The notes under the pieces: model-generated
Databases searched by the model: none
Seen by the model: the letters and a program-made list of their open reading frames with translations, nothing else
What the model was told of the DNA's origin: nothing
Shown: positions 34,601 through 41,120 of the stretch, in pieces
How the letters are laid out: every line of letters starts with the position of its first letter
Position numbering within the stretch: position 1 is the first letter of the stretch
Position numbers and translations under genes: made by a program
NCBI RefSeq assembly: GCF_004348455.1
Contig: NZ_SMKA01000034.1
Location: 1 to 46,097, forward strand
DNA length: 46,097 nucleotides
Source: Kribbella albertanoniae
Lineage (GTDB): Bacteria; Actinomycetota; Actinomycetes; Propionibacteriales; Kribbellaceae
Reading direction: 5' to 3'

Positions 34601-35810
34601 CCGCCGTCGCAGCGGCGTTGTTCGCATACCCAGGAGTGACGCGGTTGGACTTCACTTGCAGCCGGCCGATGTGGAGTTCCGGCAGTACGTCGTCGTTCGC
34701 ATCAACGACCCGGATCGACGAACCCGGCGCCGGCGCGCCGACAGCGATGAACGTCGAACTGTCCGGCTCGTTCGGGCCCCCGAGCTGCAACTCACCGTTC
34801 AACGACGACTTGAGCACCCGAACCACGCAGCCCTCGTCGGTCAAGCGGCCGACGGTGATCGCGGTGGTCGTCTCGGCCATTCCCCACGCCGGCCGGAAGC
34901 AGGACCGCTCGATCCCCGACCCGGCCGTGGCCGCGAAGAACCGGTCGACGACGGGGAGGACGATCTGCTCGCCTCCGGACACGAGTGACCGAACGCTCCT
35001 CAGATCGGGCGTCGTACCAGCCGTCAACGCATCGGCCACCAGCTGCAGTCCGAACGTCGGCGACCAGGTGTGCTGGACCTGGAACTGCGCGACTTTCTCC
35101 AACCAGAGCAGGGGATTCGCGAGTACGTCGGCCGTCGGCAGATGCATTCCCGTTGCCCCGACGAACACCGGCAGCACGTGGTACAGCAGCAGCGCGCCGC
35201 TGTGATCCAGCGGCAGCCAGTTGAGCATGGTCTCGCCGGGCCGCAGGTCGAGGAGCAGCCGCGATCCCATCGCGAACTCGGCGAGCGCCTGGTGCGTGAG
35301 CGCAGCGGCCTTCGGTGCGCCGGTGCTGCCCGACGACAGCATCAGTACGGCGACGTCGTACGGCTCTGGTTGATGCAGTTCCTCGGCCGGCTCCAGGCCG
35401 ACGAGATCGGCCACTGCCACCGTCGGCAGCTCAAGCGTGCGATCGGTCAGGATCAGTGGCTCTTCCAGCAGCTCCCAGGTATGACGAAGGCGTCCGATCG
35501 CCGCCGGATCGCTGATCGGTGCAGGCCGCATCCCCCCGAGGACGCACGCCCAGAACGCTCCGAAGAAGTCCTCCGCCGCGAGCCCGTGCAGGATCACCGC
35601 GTCACCGGACGTGGCACCGCGCTCCCGCAGGCCGGTCAGAATCCGTCGGGCTCGGTCGAGCAGCTCCGGGTAGGTCACTAGCCCGGCGGGCGTCCGGGCT
35701 CCGGCCGTTGGGAACTCGGCGGCGGCCCGCAGCAGCGCCTGAACCGCATCGGGCGAATCAGCCGCGGTCGGCACCAGCCGGGGGCCGTGCAGGATCGACG
35801 AGTTCACCAT
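25617..35810 (-). CDS. Hybrid PKS/NRPS megasynthase with luciferase-like monooxygenase domain
   Basis: ATG 35810 (MVNSSILHGPRL) follows AGGAGG; 3397 residues. Domains in order: acyl-AMP ligase (about 20-535; SSGSTGAPK at 159, RTASGKVRR near the end); ACP1 (Ser574 in LGLTSIKL); ketosynthase (628-1040; Cys788 in TACSTS, His924, His962); acyltransferase (1130-1440; Ser1209 in GHSAGE; AFHS at 1308, the malonyl-type motif); ACP2 (Ser1503 in LGADSLSL); Pro/Gln-rich linker; luciferase-like monooxygenase (1656-1997; WLPERHFHSFGALFPNPSV); condensation (2013-2430; HHIVWDA, Gly replaced by Ala); adenylation (2447-2912; YTSGSTGRPKG; FDVSMHEIF); PCP (Ser2954 in LGGHSLLAV); terminal condensation (2994-3390; HHLIFDG intact). 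No KR, DH, MT or TE. Predicted: a fatty acyl starter is extended once, oxidised, joined to one amino acid and released by the last C domain. Product unknown. Confidence 0.92.
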   Translation of the reverse strand: MVNSSILHGPRLVPTAADSPDAVQALLRAAAEFPTAGARTPAGLVTYPELLDRARRILTGLRERGATSGDAVILHGLAAEDFFGAFWACVLGGMRPAPISDPAAIGRLRHTWELLEEPLILTDRTLELPTVAVADLVGLEPAEELHQPEPYDVAVLMLSSGSTGAPKAAALTHQALAEFAMGSRLLLDLRPGETMLNWLPLDHSGALLLYHVLPVFVGATGMHLPTADVLANPLLWLEKVAQFQVQHTWSPTFGLQLVADALTAGTTPDLRSVRSLVSGGEQIVLPVVDRFFAATAGSGIERSCFRPAWGMAETTTAITVGRLTDEGCVVRVLKSSLNGELQLGGPNEPDSSTFIAVGAPAPGSSIRVVDANDDVLPELHIGRLQVKSNRVTPGYANNAAATAAALPDGEWLRTGDLAFVADGQVVFTGREGDTVVVNGNTVFCHEIEGVAAAAAGMNLHSVGACGIPNTATGTEDLVVFVEAGDAVKSAVQAAVFERLRLTADVVVVPAGEFPRTASGKVRRTELRERYLQGRYDGRPATAREVVAEVSRLLAELAGRPVDADVPFYELGLTSIKLTRLRAIVAERFGIDVPATVPFEYPTAAALAGWITGAEPHDVDGAVADSADRRVAIVGMAARFPGARTIGEFWTNLCGGVDSVSTAGAADGWVRAGGVLDDAEAFDAAYFGLSPKEAALTEPAHRQFLEVAYEALEHGGYADSAGQRIGVYAGSGMNLYGHQDLLNSPAGDRPDDVPTAMQATIGTTADFLASRVAYRLGLTGPAIGVQTACSTSLVAVHLAVQALLASDTDLALAGAAAVRLPQDAGYRYVPGSILSQSGHCRPFDAEADGTVGGNGVAAVLLKRLDRAIADGDTIHGVILGSAVNNDGTSKVGFTAPSVSGQAEVVRRALERAGVGAETISYVEAHGTGTALGDPVEVAALSQVFGSPRPAKCALGSVKANVGHLDSCAGMAGLIKTVLMLRHGQLVPTINLSRPNPELRIETSPFELVTSTRDWPAGAGPRRAGVTALGVGGTNAHVVLEEPPSAAGPVSAGEAVVVPVSTTSAAALEQLVGSLRDELVAAPNLAAADVATTLALGRRHHPHRVAVVGTDASSLAAALSQVTVSEPGVPGPLAFAYSGQGASYPGMSDWLAARFEVARGVFDEVAQVLGEDVLDSERDELGQIRLFANQVAWTEVWRALGVVPDVVIGHSAGEYAALYAAGGLSLADGVRLMARRGELMCTRMQLGAMIAVAVDHAAGEKLAAECGLEVAAVNGRDRLVLSGAEELMSAAAEILDRSGVSWRRMPVSLAFHSALVEPVLDDLLAAAEQFAFQPLTTPFFSGLDGSLRTHVNSQYVVDQARRPVRFDLAATAAAEYGASRFLELGPDTTLSPLGRRVAPDTTWLATQRQNSTTQFAETAATLYRTGTPLTWSAMTTGRRIPLPGHPLTRTAGPAVPEESAAPAAPDAPDGSAVLGKLRELLAPVLGVQADDIAPDVSFLSLGADSLSLMRLVGDLTDTFGATVPMRSLFGDVDTLTKLANHLTTSTTFNPPQPPAPATQPPPPALTTQPQPSAPAAPLQPAAVSAPGQPVANLQQVVDRQLTLAERMMDRLTNLMSEQLAALSGSPATTTPVVPTQEAPRQPLTTPPPTATTQQTSCDFSLYFFGDYPDSAAHDKYGLILSATEFADQHNFHSVWLPERHFHSFGALFPNPSVLAAALATRTTRIRLNAGSVVLPLHHPIRVAEEWSVVDNLSGGRVGLCIASGWHARDFVLAPDAYGNHRTEMYDRLDTVRRLWTGETITATAGNGEPTEIQLHPRPIQPEPPLFTAVVGNPESYKLAARNGLGVVTNLMAQSVEDLAANIALYRSTRAEHGLDPAAGRVVVLLHTYLGDDLEAVRAAAYQPFCDYLRSSLSLFGQVTNSLGFQIDLEKTAPDDVDFLLGQAYQRYCESRALIGTPDTSRAIVDQLIAIGVNEVACFVDFGLNPDQVMHSLSAVDGLRAEYVDRRPSTDDPVEQGRALTPPEQRIWFLEQLNPGANTYHEPKAIELRGPLDPTALRAALQRVVDRHPALRTEFRDIDGEPRAYVRPTARIDCPLVDAEGNDLQSLLYDVRLGELDLGSAPLVRARLVRLAEDHHVLLLVGHHIVWDAASTPVVVRDLGTYYQAWPTDPGLPPAVDGLRENASKSADAAFWLAELDGAPELRLPTDRPRSQTWTAATGRSLTKTLDSSLSVRVSSFAASEGVTVFSVLLAGLGVVLSRFSGQRDFVIGTGVSGRDRTATDAVGMFIDTLPLRLRLPEDASFTELARSFGLAMMDAVDHRDVPFEQIVAELNPDRSAGRNPLFGVMVEFERGADEVTFAPDVSVALLDLPSERAPMDLMLYLTAPPTGIECVVEYDTNLFDETTIKRLLDYLELTLEGALGEQDLVLSSADEQLLPELEGEPGAAPEYCLHELFEHQVALNPLAVALSGDFGELTYAELDQRANDVAAALIEFGVGPGELVACCLPRGIEQIAVLLGVLKSGAGYLPLDPETPADRLRFLLEDARPMARVTCAGMPELGEGPTLRLEDLVRAAPVAAKVGPGDLAYLMYTSGSTGRPKGVLVPHRGPVNHIQGYLATHPPTRTLQWVSPTFDVSMHEIFTTFAAGQTLVLIDDDSRYDPAELAGKIRRYDVARIAMPFSAVHALLATRPELPSLREIYSAGEATTPGAAEHEFLSAHPECVLYNGYGPTESSIIVTEHRVDPGETQPPIGRPIDGVRVRLLDADGWPAPIGAVGEICVGGVCVTDGYLNRPAETATAFFAPGWYATGDLGRWRADGTLEFHGRVDDQVQLRGIRIEPGEVRAAILDYPDVSAAAVVVIDGELVGYTVGGVDHGKLTDYLAERLPRYLVPRRWVSLEQLPLTTTGKLDRKSLPAPTIGQVKVPPATAAETAVHAVWCEVLERNDLGVTDSFFELGGHSLLAVRLLNRLREATATDLTLTEFFRAPTIRALAAQAGPEVAPVTFAQRRALQRHRGRADGSIYTSLGRVDITGALDPERLRRALQELAQRHGALRTRVLEDRQEVLASVAVALPVEDLPDDEERIRDWCLATAKPAIEPGEAPLWRVRLGRVAADRWVLVLAIHHLIFDGWSQGLFWSELSALYRGEELTGPDAQYADYARWEQETLTGTNRAKLEAFWRDELAGATVRPALPIDHPRPAVLSGRGATHHVDLPSELTKALRSAAAAAGTTPYILIATAFAEWMGGLCGHEEVVLPVSSARRRHTDHEGIIGYLGEAVLVRVRLDADDLVAETARSVYSALDHEALPLAEVVRVALPHEAGLPYPAVLFTVITNPPASLTLPFGEFAVRSQPSADQARTELYVVFTLTETTFTLDLEYSTDLFTPSTITSWAAALINHLTNRC

Positions 35811-36984
35811 GATGCCTCCTCGGGAACAGCCCACTCGACAACAGCAGAAACATCAGTACGCCGGTCACCGCGACCGCGTGCAGACCGGCGACGACCGGGA
35901 ACACCGGCAGCACGTCGAGCAGGCCGCCGGCGAGCAGCATGCCGCCCGCGAAGGCGGAGTTCTCCACGCTCGCGGACAACCCGAAGACCCGGGTCCGCTG
36001 ATGCTCGGGCCGGCTCTGCAAGGTCGACAGGTAGCCGATCTCGCTCACTCCGTCGGCGATGCCGGCCAGGAACGCGACCGCGATCAGGCCGGCCGCGGGC
36101 AACCCCGTGAAGGCAAGCACGAAACACACAGACATCGCGCAGGTGGCCGCGGCGAACGCCCGGTGTTCGAGCCGCTTCAGGAACCTGCTGACCAGCTGAT
36201 GGGCGCTCACACTGCCGATCGCCCAGGCGGTGAAGAACTGCGCACTCACGGCGGCGGGGTTGTCCGGCGCGGTGAGGGTGGCATAGATGGGCAGCGCGAC
36301 ATTGTGCCCGGCGGAGGCGAGCGCATCGACACCCCGTACGGCGATCATCCCGACGATCAACGCCGGCAGATACTGCCACGGCCACCGTCCCTGCACGGGC
36401 TCCACTCGACCCTCGGCCGGCTCGGGCGAGCTTTGAGCGGGCCAGGTCACGAAGGACTGCAGAATCGCCGAGACCAGGAACGACGCAGCGTTCACCCCGA
36501 AGGCCAGGTCGTAGCCGCCGAGGTCGATCACCAACGCCGCCGTACCGAAGCCGAAAACGCTGGCCAGCGACCGCCCGGTCACCAGCCGCCCATTGGCCCG
36601 GGCCCGCTGATCCGCACCGACCAGCTCCGGGATCGCGCTGCGCAGCGCAACCACGAACGTGGTGTTGCCGAACCCGAGGACCAGCGCCACCGCCACCAGC
36701 GTGACCAGACTCGGTGCCAGGATCAGCACCACCATGGCCGTCGCCTGCAGCAGGTCGAGGCCGACCAGCAGTGGCCGGCGCGGCAGCCGGAGCAGGACCC
36801 GGCCGGAAATCAGCCCGGCCAGGAACCCGGAGCCGAGCCGGATCGCCATCACCGCGCCCGTGACCCACGTGCTCTGCGACCAGTGGTAGCTGAACAGCCC
36901 GAGGGCGACCAGGTTCAGGTAGTTGCCGTACGAGGAGGCGGTGTAGCCACTCAGCAGCAGCCAGAAGGCGCGCGCAGGCGGCAT
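35758..36984 (-). CDS. MFS transporter linked to the megasynthase
   Basis: The 408-residue protein has about 12 hydrophobic segments and major-facilitator features (LGSGFLAGLISGRVLLRLPR RP between helices 2 and 3; EVGYL-like GVSEIGYLSTLQSRPEHQRT in the second half). It resembles drug/metabolite exporters of the MFS_3 type. The start ATG 36984 follows GGAG. Its 3' end overlaps the megasynthase start by 53 bp, so the two genes are translationally coupled. Export of the megasynthase product or self-resistance is inferred from this linkage. Confidence 0.88.
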   Translation of the reverse strand: MPPARAFWLLLSGYTASSYGNYLNLVALGLFSYHWSQSTWVTGAVMAIRLGSGFLAGLISGRVLLRLPRRPLLVGLDLLQATAMVVLILAPSLVTLVAVALVLGFGNTTFVVALRSAIPELVGADQRARANGRLVTGRSLASVFGFGTAALVIDLGGYDLAFGVNAASFLVSAILQSFVTWPAQSSPEPAEGRVEPVQGRWPWQYLPALIVGMIAVRGVDALASAGHNVALPIYATLTAPDNPAAVSAQFFTAWAIGSVSAHQLVSRFLKRLEHRAFAAATCAMSVCFVLAFTGLPAAGLIAVAFLAGIADGVSEIGYLSTLQSRPEHQRTRVFGLSASVENSAFAGGMLLAGGLLDVLPVFPVVAGLHAVAVTGVLMFLLLSSGLFPRRHHGELVDPARPPAGADRG

Positions 36985-37103
36985 TCCGAGGCTCCGTCCT
37001 CCTGGGCGGGCGGGTTACCCAGGTGGCGCACAGCTTAGAAAGGATCCGCCCAAGTGGCTACGGATTCGGTGAGTCTTCAACGCCCACCGGACAATCCCCG
37101 GGC

Positions 37104-38417
37104 TCAGGCGACCCGGGGATCCTTGACCGGGCCGGTCTCGACGACGGCCTTGTCGGCGAGCAGCTCGGACTGCGGGAGGATCTCGAGCCGCGGACGCGGG
37201 AGCAGCCGCGGGCGGATCGAGATGCCGCGGCGGTGCGAGAAGTACAGCACCGAACCGATCGCGCCGAGCGTGGTCAGACCGCCGCCGACGATCAGCGCCC
37301 AGCGCGCGCCGAGCTCCTGCCCGACGAACCCGATCAGCGGCGAACCGATCGTCGTACCGCCCATCAGGACCGTCATGTAGAGCGCCATCACCCGGCCGCG
37401 CATGGTCGGCTCGATGCTGAGCTGCATGGTCGCGTTCGCGGTGGTCAGCATGGTCAGCGACGCCAGGCCGACCAGCGGGAGGATCAGTGCAAAGGTCAGG
37501 TACGTCGGCATGATCGCGCTCACGACCTCCAGCAGACCGAACGCGATCGCGGCACCGATCACCATCCGAGCGCGGATCCGGACCCGGCGGGCGGCCAGCA
37601 GCGCGCCGGCCAGCGAACCGATCGCGAGGATCGAGCCGAGAATCCCGTACTCCCCCGCGCCCTTGTGGAAGGCCTCGACGGCCATCAACGCCGACGTGAG
37701 CTGGAAGTTCAGCCCGAACATGCCGGCGAAGGCGACCGTGACCAGGACCATCATCAGATCAGGACGACGCCATAGGTAGCGCATGCCGTCGCGGATCATC
37801 CCCTTGTCGCGGGCCGCGACCTTGGGCGTGTGCAGCTCGGAGGTGCGCATCAGGCGCAGCGACAGGATCACCGCGGCGTAGCTCACCCCGTTGATGATGA
37901 TGACCGGGCCGGTGCCGATCCAGTGAATCAGCAGGCCGGCCAGACCGGGGCCGATCAGGCGGGCCGCGTTGAAGGAGGCCGAATTCAGCCCGACGGCGTT
38001 GGACAGGTCGTCGCGGCCGACCATCTCCACCACGAACGACTGGCGGGCGGGGGCGTCGAACGCCGTACCGATCCCGAAGAGGAAGGCGATCACGAAGACG
38101 TGCCACGGCTCGACCAGGCCGGTGACGGTCAGGCCACCCAGGGTGAGCGCGGCGATCGCCATCCAGACCTGGGTGATCTGGAGCAGCTTGCGCTTGGGGA
38201 AACGGTCGGCGACGAGACCGGCGTACGGGCCGATCAGCAGCGCCGGGGCGAACTGGAGGCCCGTGACGATGCCGAGCGCCGTACCGGAGTGGGTGAGCTC
38301 GAGCACCAGCCAGTCCTGCGCGACCCGCTGCATCCAGGTGCCGACGTTCGAGACGATCGCGCCGGTGGCATACAGCCGGAAGTTGCGGACGTGGAAGGCT
38401 CGGAAAGTGGGACTCAC
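37104..38417 (-). CDS. MFS transporter (DHA3/EntS-like)
   Basis: The 437-residue protein starts at GTG 38417, overlapping the stop of the MarR gene as GTGA. MFS_3 features include FRLYATGAIVSNVGTWMQRV, then AQDWLVLELT, the loop GPYAGLVADRFPKRKLLQIT and SASFNAARLIGPGLAGLLI. The family exports siderophores, macrolides or other drugs by proton antiport. The operon with MarR suggests a drug- or metabolite-inducible pump. The gap between this gene's end and the start of the next MFS gene (36985-37103) probably holds the promoter of the transporter/megasynthase operon; a TAAGCT -10-like box is visible there but no clear -35. Confidence 0.9.
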   Translation of the reverse strand: MSPTFRAFHVRNFRLYATGAIVSNVGTWMQRVAQDWLVLELTHSGTALGIVTGLQFAPALLIGPYAGLVADRFPKRKLLQITQVWMAIAALTLGGLTVTGLVEPWHVFVIAFLFGIGTAFDAPARQSFVVEMVGRDDLSNAVGLNSASFNAARLIGPGLAGLLIHWIGTGPVIIINGVSYAAVILSLRLMRTSELHTPKVAARDKGMIRDGMRYLWRRPDLMMVLVTVAFAGMFGLNFQLTSALMAVEAFHKGAGEYGILGSILAIGSLAGALLAARRVRIRARMVIGAAIAFGLLEVVSAIMPTYLTFALILPLVGLASLTMLTTANATMQLSIEPTMRGRVMALYMTVLMGGTTIGSPLIGFVGQELGARWALIVGGGLTTLGAIGSVLYFSHRRGISIRPRLLPRPRLEILPQSELLADKAVVETGPVKDPRVA

Positions 38418-38863
38418 TTGGCCGCCAGCCGCTCGAGAACAGGTGCTGCCTTACGCAGGATGTCGCGCTCCTCAGGGGTCAGTTGTTTGAGCTTCGCGTG
38501 CAGCCACTCGTCGCGGCGCTTGCGGTTGGCAAGGATCAGCTCGTCCGCCTTGCCGGTCAGCTCCACGGTGACCTGGCGCTTGTCGGTCGGATGAGGACGC
38601 CGCACGACGAGGCCGGCCTCCTCCATGTTCGACACGATGCGCGTCATCGACGGCGGCTTCACCTGCTCGTGGGCGGCCAGCTCGCCGATCGTCATCAGCT
38701 CATGCTTCGACAACGCGCCGAGGACGCCCAGCTGATTCGCGGTCAGGTCGTGACCGGGCTCGCGCTGACGCCGAATCTGCCGCGACAACCGCAACGTCGA
38801 CGACCGCAGGGCACTTACGAGCCCTACATCACTCTTCACCTGCTGTGCTACGACTTCCGGCAT
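38414..38863 (-). CDS. MarR-family regulator of the MFS gene
   Basis: The 149-residue protein has the MarR winged helix (LTANQLGVLGALSKHELMTI, GELAAHEQVKPPSMTRIVSN, MEEAGLVVRRPHPTDKRQVT, VELTGKA). ATG 38863 has AAGGAA about 5 nt upstream. It forms an operon with the MFS gene by a 4-bp overlap. The upstream TTACCTTA / TAAGGATAA inverted repeat is its likely operator, so the pair should be autoregulated and induced by the pump's substrate. Confidence 0.93.
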   Translation of the reverse strand: MPEVVAQQVKSDVGLVSALRSSTLRLSRQIRRQREPGHDLTANQLGVLGALSKHELMTIGELAAHEQVKPPSMTRIVSNMEEAGLVVRRPHPTDKRQVTVELTGKADELILANRKRRDEWLHAKLKQLTPEERDILRKAAPVLERLAAK

Positions 38864-38868
38864 ATTCC

Positions 38869-38900
38869 TTACCTTAACTCATTACCTTTGCTAAGGATAA
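38869..38900. promoter_or_regulatory. Inverted repeat upstream of the MarR gene
   Basis: TTACCTTA (38869-38876) and TAAGGATAA (38892-38900) are inverted, and a further TTACCTT occurs at 38882-38888. This AT-rich block in GC-rich DNA lies directly before the MarR ATG and fits an operator overlapping its promoter. Confidence 0.5.
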
Positions 38901-38959
38901 CGCCGTTCCGCCTGACGGTATTCCCGGCTGCCCCGGGCGAGGCACTAGAGTTCGCTGCC

Positions 38960-40042
38960 ATGGAAACGCCGCGCGAGCTGGTGCGCTACGAACGACGGTT
39001 CCGGCGGGCGGGGCTGCCGCTGTTCATCGAGGACTTCTCGCCGACCCACGACATCTACAACCGGGCCGCGCCGCTGCTGACGCTGGTGTTCCTGGCCGAG
39101 ATGCTCGGCGCCACCGAGCTGACGTGGGATTGGTACGAGAACATCCTGGCCGCCGCTGTGGGACTGACCATCCTGGTCGGCGCGTTCGGGGTGCTCAACG
39201 GGCTGCGGGGCCGGCCCTTCTGGTCGTTGCCGACCCGCTTCGGCCTTCCGGAGCTGGCGGTCTTCGTGCTGCTGCCGGCGTTGTTCCCGCTGTACCCCGA
39301 CTACAGGTGGCCGCAGTTCTTCGGGATTGCCATCGGCAACTTGTTGCTGGTCGGAGCCGTGTACGTCGTGGTCGGCTACGGGCTGATCGCGACGACGTAC
39401 TGGAGTCTGCGGCGGATCGTCGGGGAGCTGGCGAACTCGCTGGCCAGTCTGATCCGGGCCTTGCCGCTGCTGCTGGTGTTCTCGCTGGTGCTGTTCATCA
39501 ACACCGAGATGTGGCAGGTGTTCTCCGGGATGCCGGTAGCGTTCATCGTGCTGCAGGTGGTCGCGTTCACGGTGCTGAGCACACTGTTCCTGATGCTGCG
39601 GCTGCCGAAGGAACTGGACGCGATCGAGGACGACGTGAAGTCGGATCCGCCGTTGCGCCGGCTCCAGCGACTCAACCTGAGCGTCAACCTGGTGATCCGG
39701 CAGTGGGTTCAGGCCCTGGTCGTGAGCACCGGCGTCGGGCTGTTCTTCATTGCCTTCGGCCTGCTCTCCTTCAACACGAAGATCTACGAAGGCTGGGGTG
39801 TGGAGCCCGGGTCCTGGTCGATCCCGCTGCAGCTGATGGGTCACGAGATGGTGCTGACCGCGAGCCTGGTGAAGGTGGCCGTCGGCATCGCCAACTTCAC
39901 CGGGCTCTACTACTCGATCGCGCTGCTCACGGATTCGTCGTACCGCGAAGAGTTCCTGGACAACGTCAGCGCCGAACTGCGGGATCTGTTCATCGCCCGG
40001 GCCGACTACCTCGAACTACGCCAACGAGTCCTCGCCGAATAG
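38960..40042 (+). CDS. Integral membrane protein of unknown function
   Basis: I chose ATG 38960 (METPRELVRYERRFRRAGLP) because a TAGAGT -10-like box ends 9 nt upstream (leaderless pattern); a longer frame would read through the MarR gene. The 360-residue protein has about eight membrane segments, with a soluble acidic stretch after the sixth (LRLPKELDAIEDDVKSDPPL), a hydrophilic N-terminus (FIEDFSPTHDIYNRA) and a charged C-terminal tail. Similar proteins are widespread in Actinobacteria but I know no function. The 3' end overlaps the convergent Dabb gene by 27 bp. Confidence 0.8.
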   Translation: METPRELVRYERRFRRAGLPLFIEDFSPTHDIYNRAAPLLTLVFLAEMLGATELTWDWYENILAAAVGLTILVGAFGVLNGLRGRPFWSLPTRFGLPELAVFVLLPALFPLYPDYRWPQFFGIAIGNLLLVGAVYVVVGYGLIATTYWSLRRIVGELANSLASLIRALPLLLVFSLVLFINTEMWQVFSGMPVAFIVLQVVAFTVLSTLFLMLRLPKELDAIEDDVKSDPPLRRLQRLNLSVNLVIRQWVQALVVSTGVGLFFIAFGLLSFNTKIYEGWGVEPGSWSIPLQLMGHEMVLTASLVKVAVGIANFTGLYYSIALLTDSSYREEFLDNVSAELRDLFIARADYLELRQRVLAE

Positions 40043-40414
40043 CTCGCCGACGCGCTTCGACCACACCGGGAACCGCTCCCGCTTGGCCGCGACCTCGGCG
40101 TACATGGCCTGACCGATCGCCGGATCGTCATCGCTGAACCGGACCGCGCTCATCTTCTCCAGCTTGTCCATGATGACCTCGTCGCCGGACAGGTGCACCG
40201 GGTCCCAGGTGTAGCGCTTGAACGCGTCGAGGTCCGCGATCACGGCCAGGTAGGCGTGGGTGAATCCCTCGGCGGGGTCACCGAGGTCCGCCCCGACGAC
40301 CCCGAGCACCGACGACTCCAGGCTCGCGGTGCGTCGCATCACCGTGAGTACCTCGTCCTGCTCTTCGGCCGTCACACCCTCCTTGAACCGGAACCTCAGC
40401 ACGTTGACGAACAT
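40016..40414 (-). CDS. Dabb-family (stress-responsive alpha/beta barrel) protein
   Basis: ATG 40414 (MFVNVLRFRFKEGVTAEEQD) has AAAGGAG at 5 nt; the longer frame to 40450 would start inside the palindrome. The 132-residue protein shows the Dabb pattern: VNVLRFRFKEGVT, FTHAYLAVIADLDAFKRYTW and HLSGDEVIMDKLEKM. Members form small dimeric alpha/beta barrels, some binding small aromatic or polyketide-like ligands. The gene is divergent from a TetR regulator with a perfect 20-bp palindrome between them, so it is probably that regulator's target. Confidence 0.85.
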   Translation of the reverse strand: MFVNVLRFRFKEGVTAEEQDEVLTVMRRTASLESSVLGVVGADLGDPAEGFTHAYLAVIADLDAFKRYTWDPVHLSGDEVIMDKLEKMSAVRFSDDDPAIGQAMYAEVAAKRERFPVWSKRVGELFGEDSLA

Positions 40415-40431
40415 GAGCTCTCCTTTGCTGA

Positions 40432-40451
40432 ATTGCACTGGCCAGTGCAAT
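40432..40451. promoter_or_regulatory. Perfect 20-bp palindrome, TetR operator candidate
   Basis: ATTGCACTGGCCAGTGCAAT is self-complementary over all 20 positions. It sits in the divergent promoter region between the Dabb gene (start 40414) and the TetR gene (start 40488), next to AT-rich TATAAC. Confidence 0.8.
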
Positions 40452-40487
40452 ATAACGTACCGAACAGTTCATCAGTAGGCTGATGCG

Positions 40488-41114
40488 GTGACGGTGACGA
40501 GGGGACGGATCGACAAGCGGCAGGCGATCCTCGGCGCGGCCTTCACCGTGTTCGCGCGGGACGGGTACCGGCCGGCGAGCGTGGATGCGGTCGCCGCGGC
40601 GGCCGGGGTCGCCAAGCACACGATCTACAACCACTTCGGCGACAAGGAGAGCCTGTTCCGGGCGACCGTCGCCGCACTCACCGCGGAGTCCCTCACCCGC
40701 AACCTCGCCGCGGTGGACCTGCTTCGGCTACCGACCGGCGCCGAGGACCTCGCCGCGGTTCTGAGCAAGGTCGGGCTGCGGCTGGCCGAGTGCTACTGCG
40801 ACGAGCGGTCCCAGGCCTGCCGGCGACTGCTGCAGGCCGAGATCCAGAACCTTCCGGACCTGCAGGACATCGTCCGCGAGGGGGCCACCGACAAGGTGAA
40901 CGAGGCCCTGGCCGATCGCTTCGCCCGGCTCGCACTCGCGGGGCAACTACGGCTCACCGACCCGGCGGTCGCCGCGGAACAGTTCGGAGCGCTACTGACC
41001 GCGCCGCTGGAGACCCGGTCGCGACTGGGCAGCCGCCCGGTGCCCGCGGCCGAACTGACCGAGGTCACGCAGAACGCCGTACAGACGTTTCTGCGTGCCT
41101 TCGGCAACGATTGA
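40488..41114 (+). CDS. TetR-family transcriptional regulator
   Basis: The start is GTG 40488; a TAGGCT box (40476-40481) ends 6 nt before it, so the transcript is probably leaderless. GTG 40494 is an alternative. The 208-residue protein has an N-terminal TetR HTH (RQAILGAAFTVFARDGYRPA, SVDAVAAAAGVAKHTIYNHF, GDKESLFRATVAAL) and an all-helical ligand domain. It probably represses itself and the divergent Dabb gene through the 20-bp palindrome. The ligand is unknown. Confidence 0.93.
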   Translation: MTVTRGRIDKRQAILGAAFTVFARDGYRPASVDAVAAAAGVAKHTIYNHFGDKESLFRATVAALTAESLTRNLAAVDLLRLPTGAEDLAAVLSKVGLRLAECYCDERSQACRRLLQAEIQNLPDLQDIVREGATDKVNEALADRFARLALAGQLRLTDPAVAAEQFGALLTAPLETRSRLGSRPVPAAELTEVTQNAVQTFLRAFGND

Positions 41115-41120
41115 TCAGGC

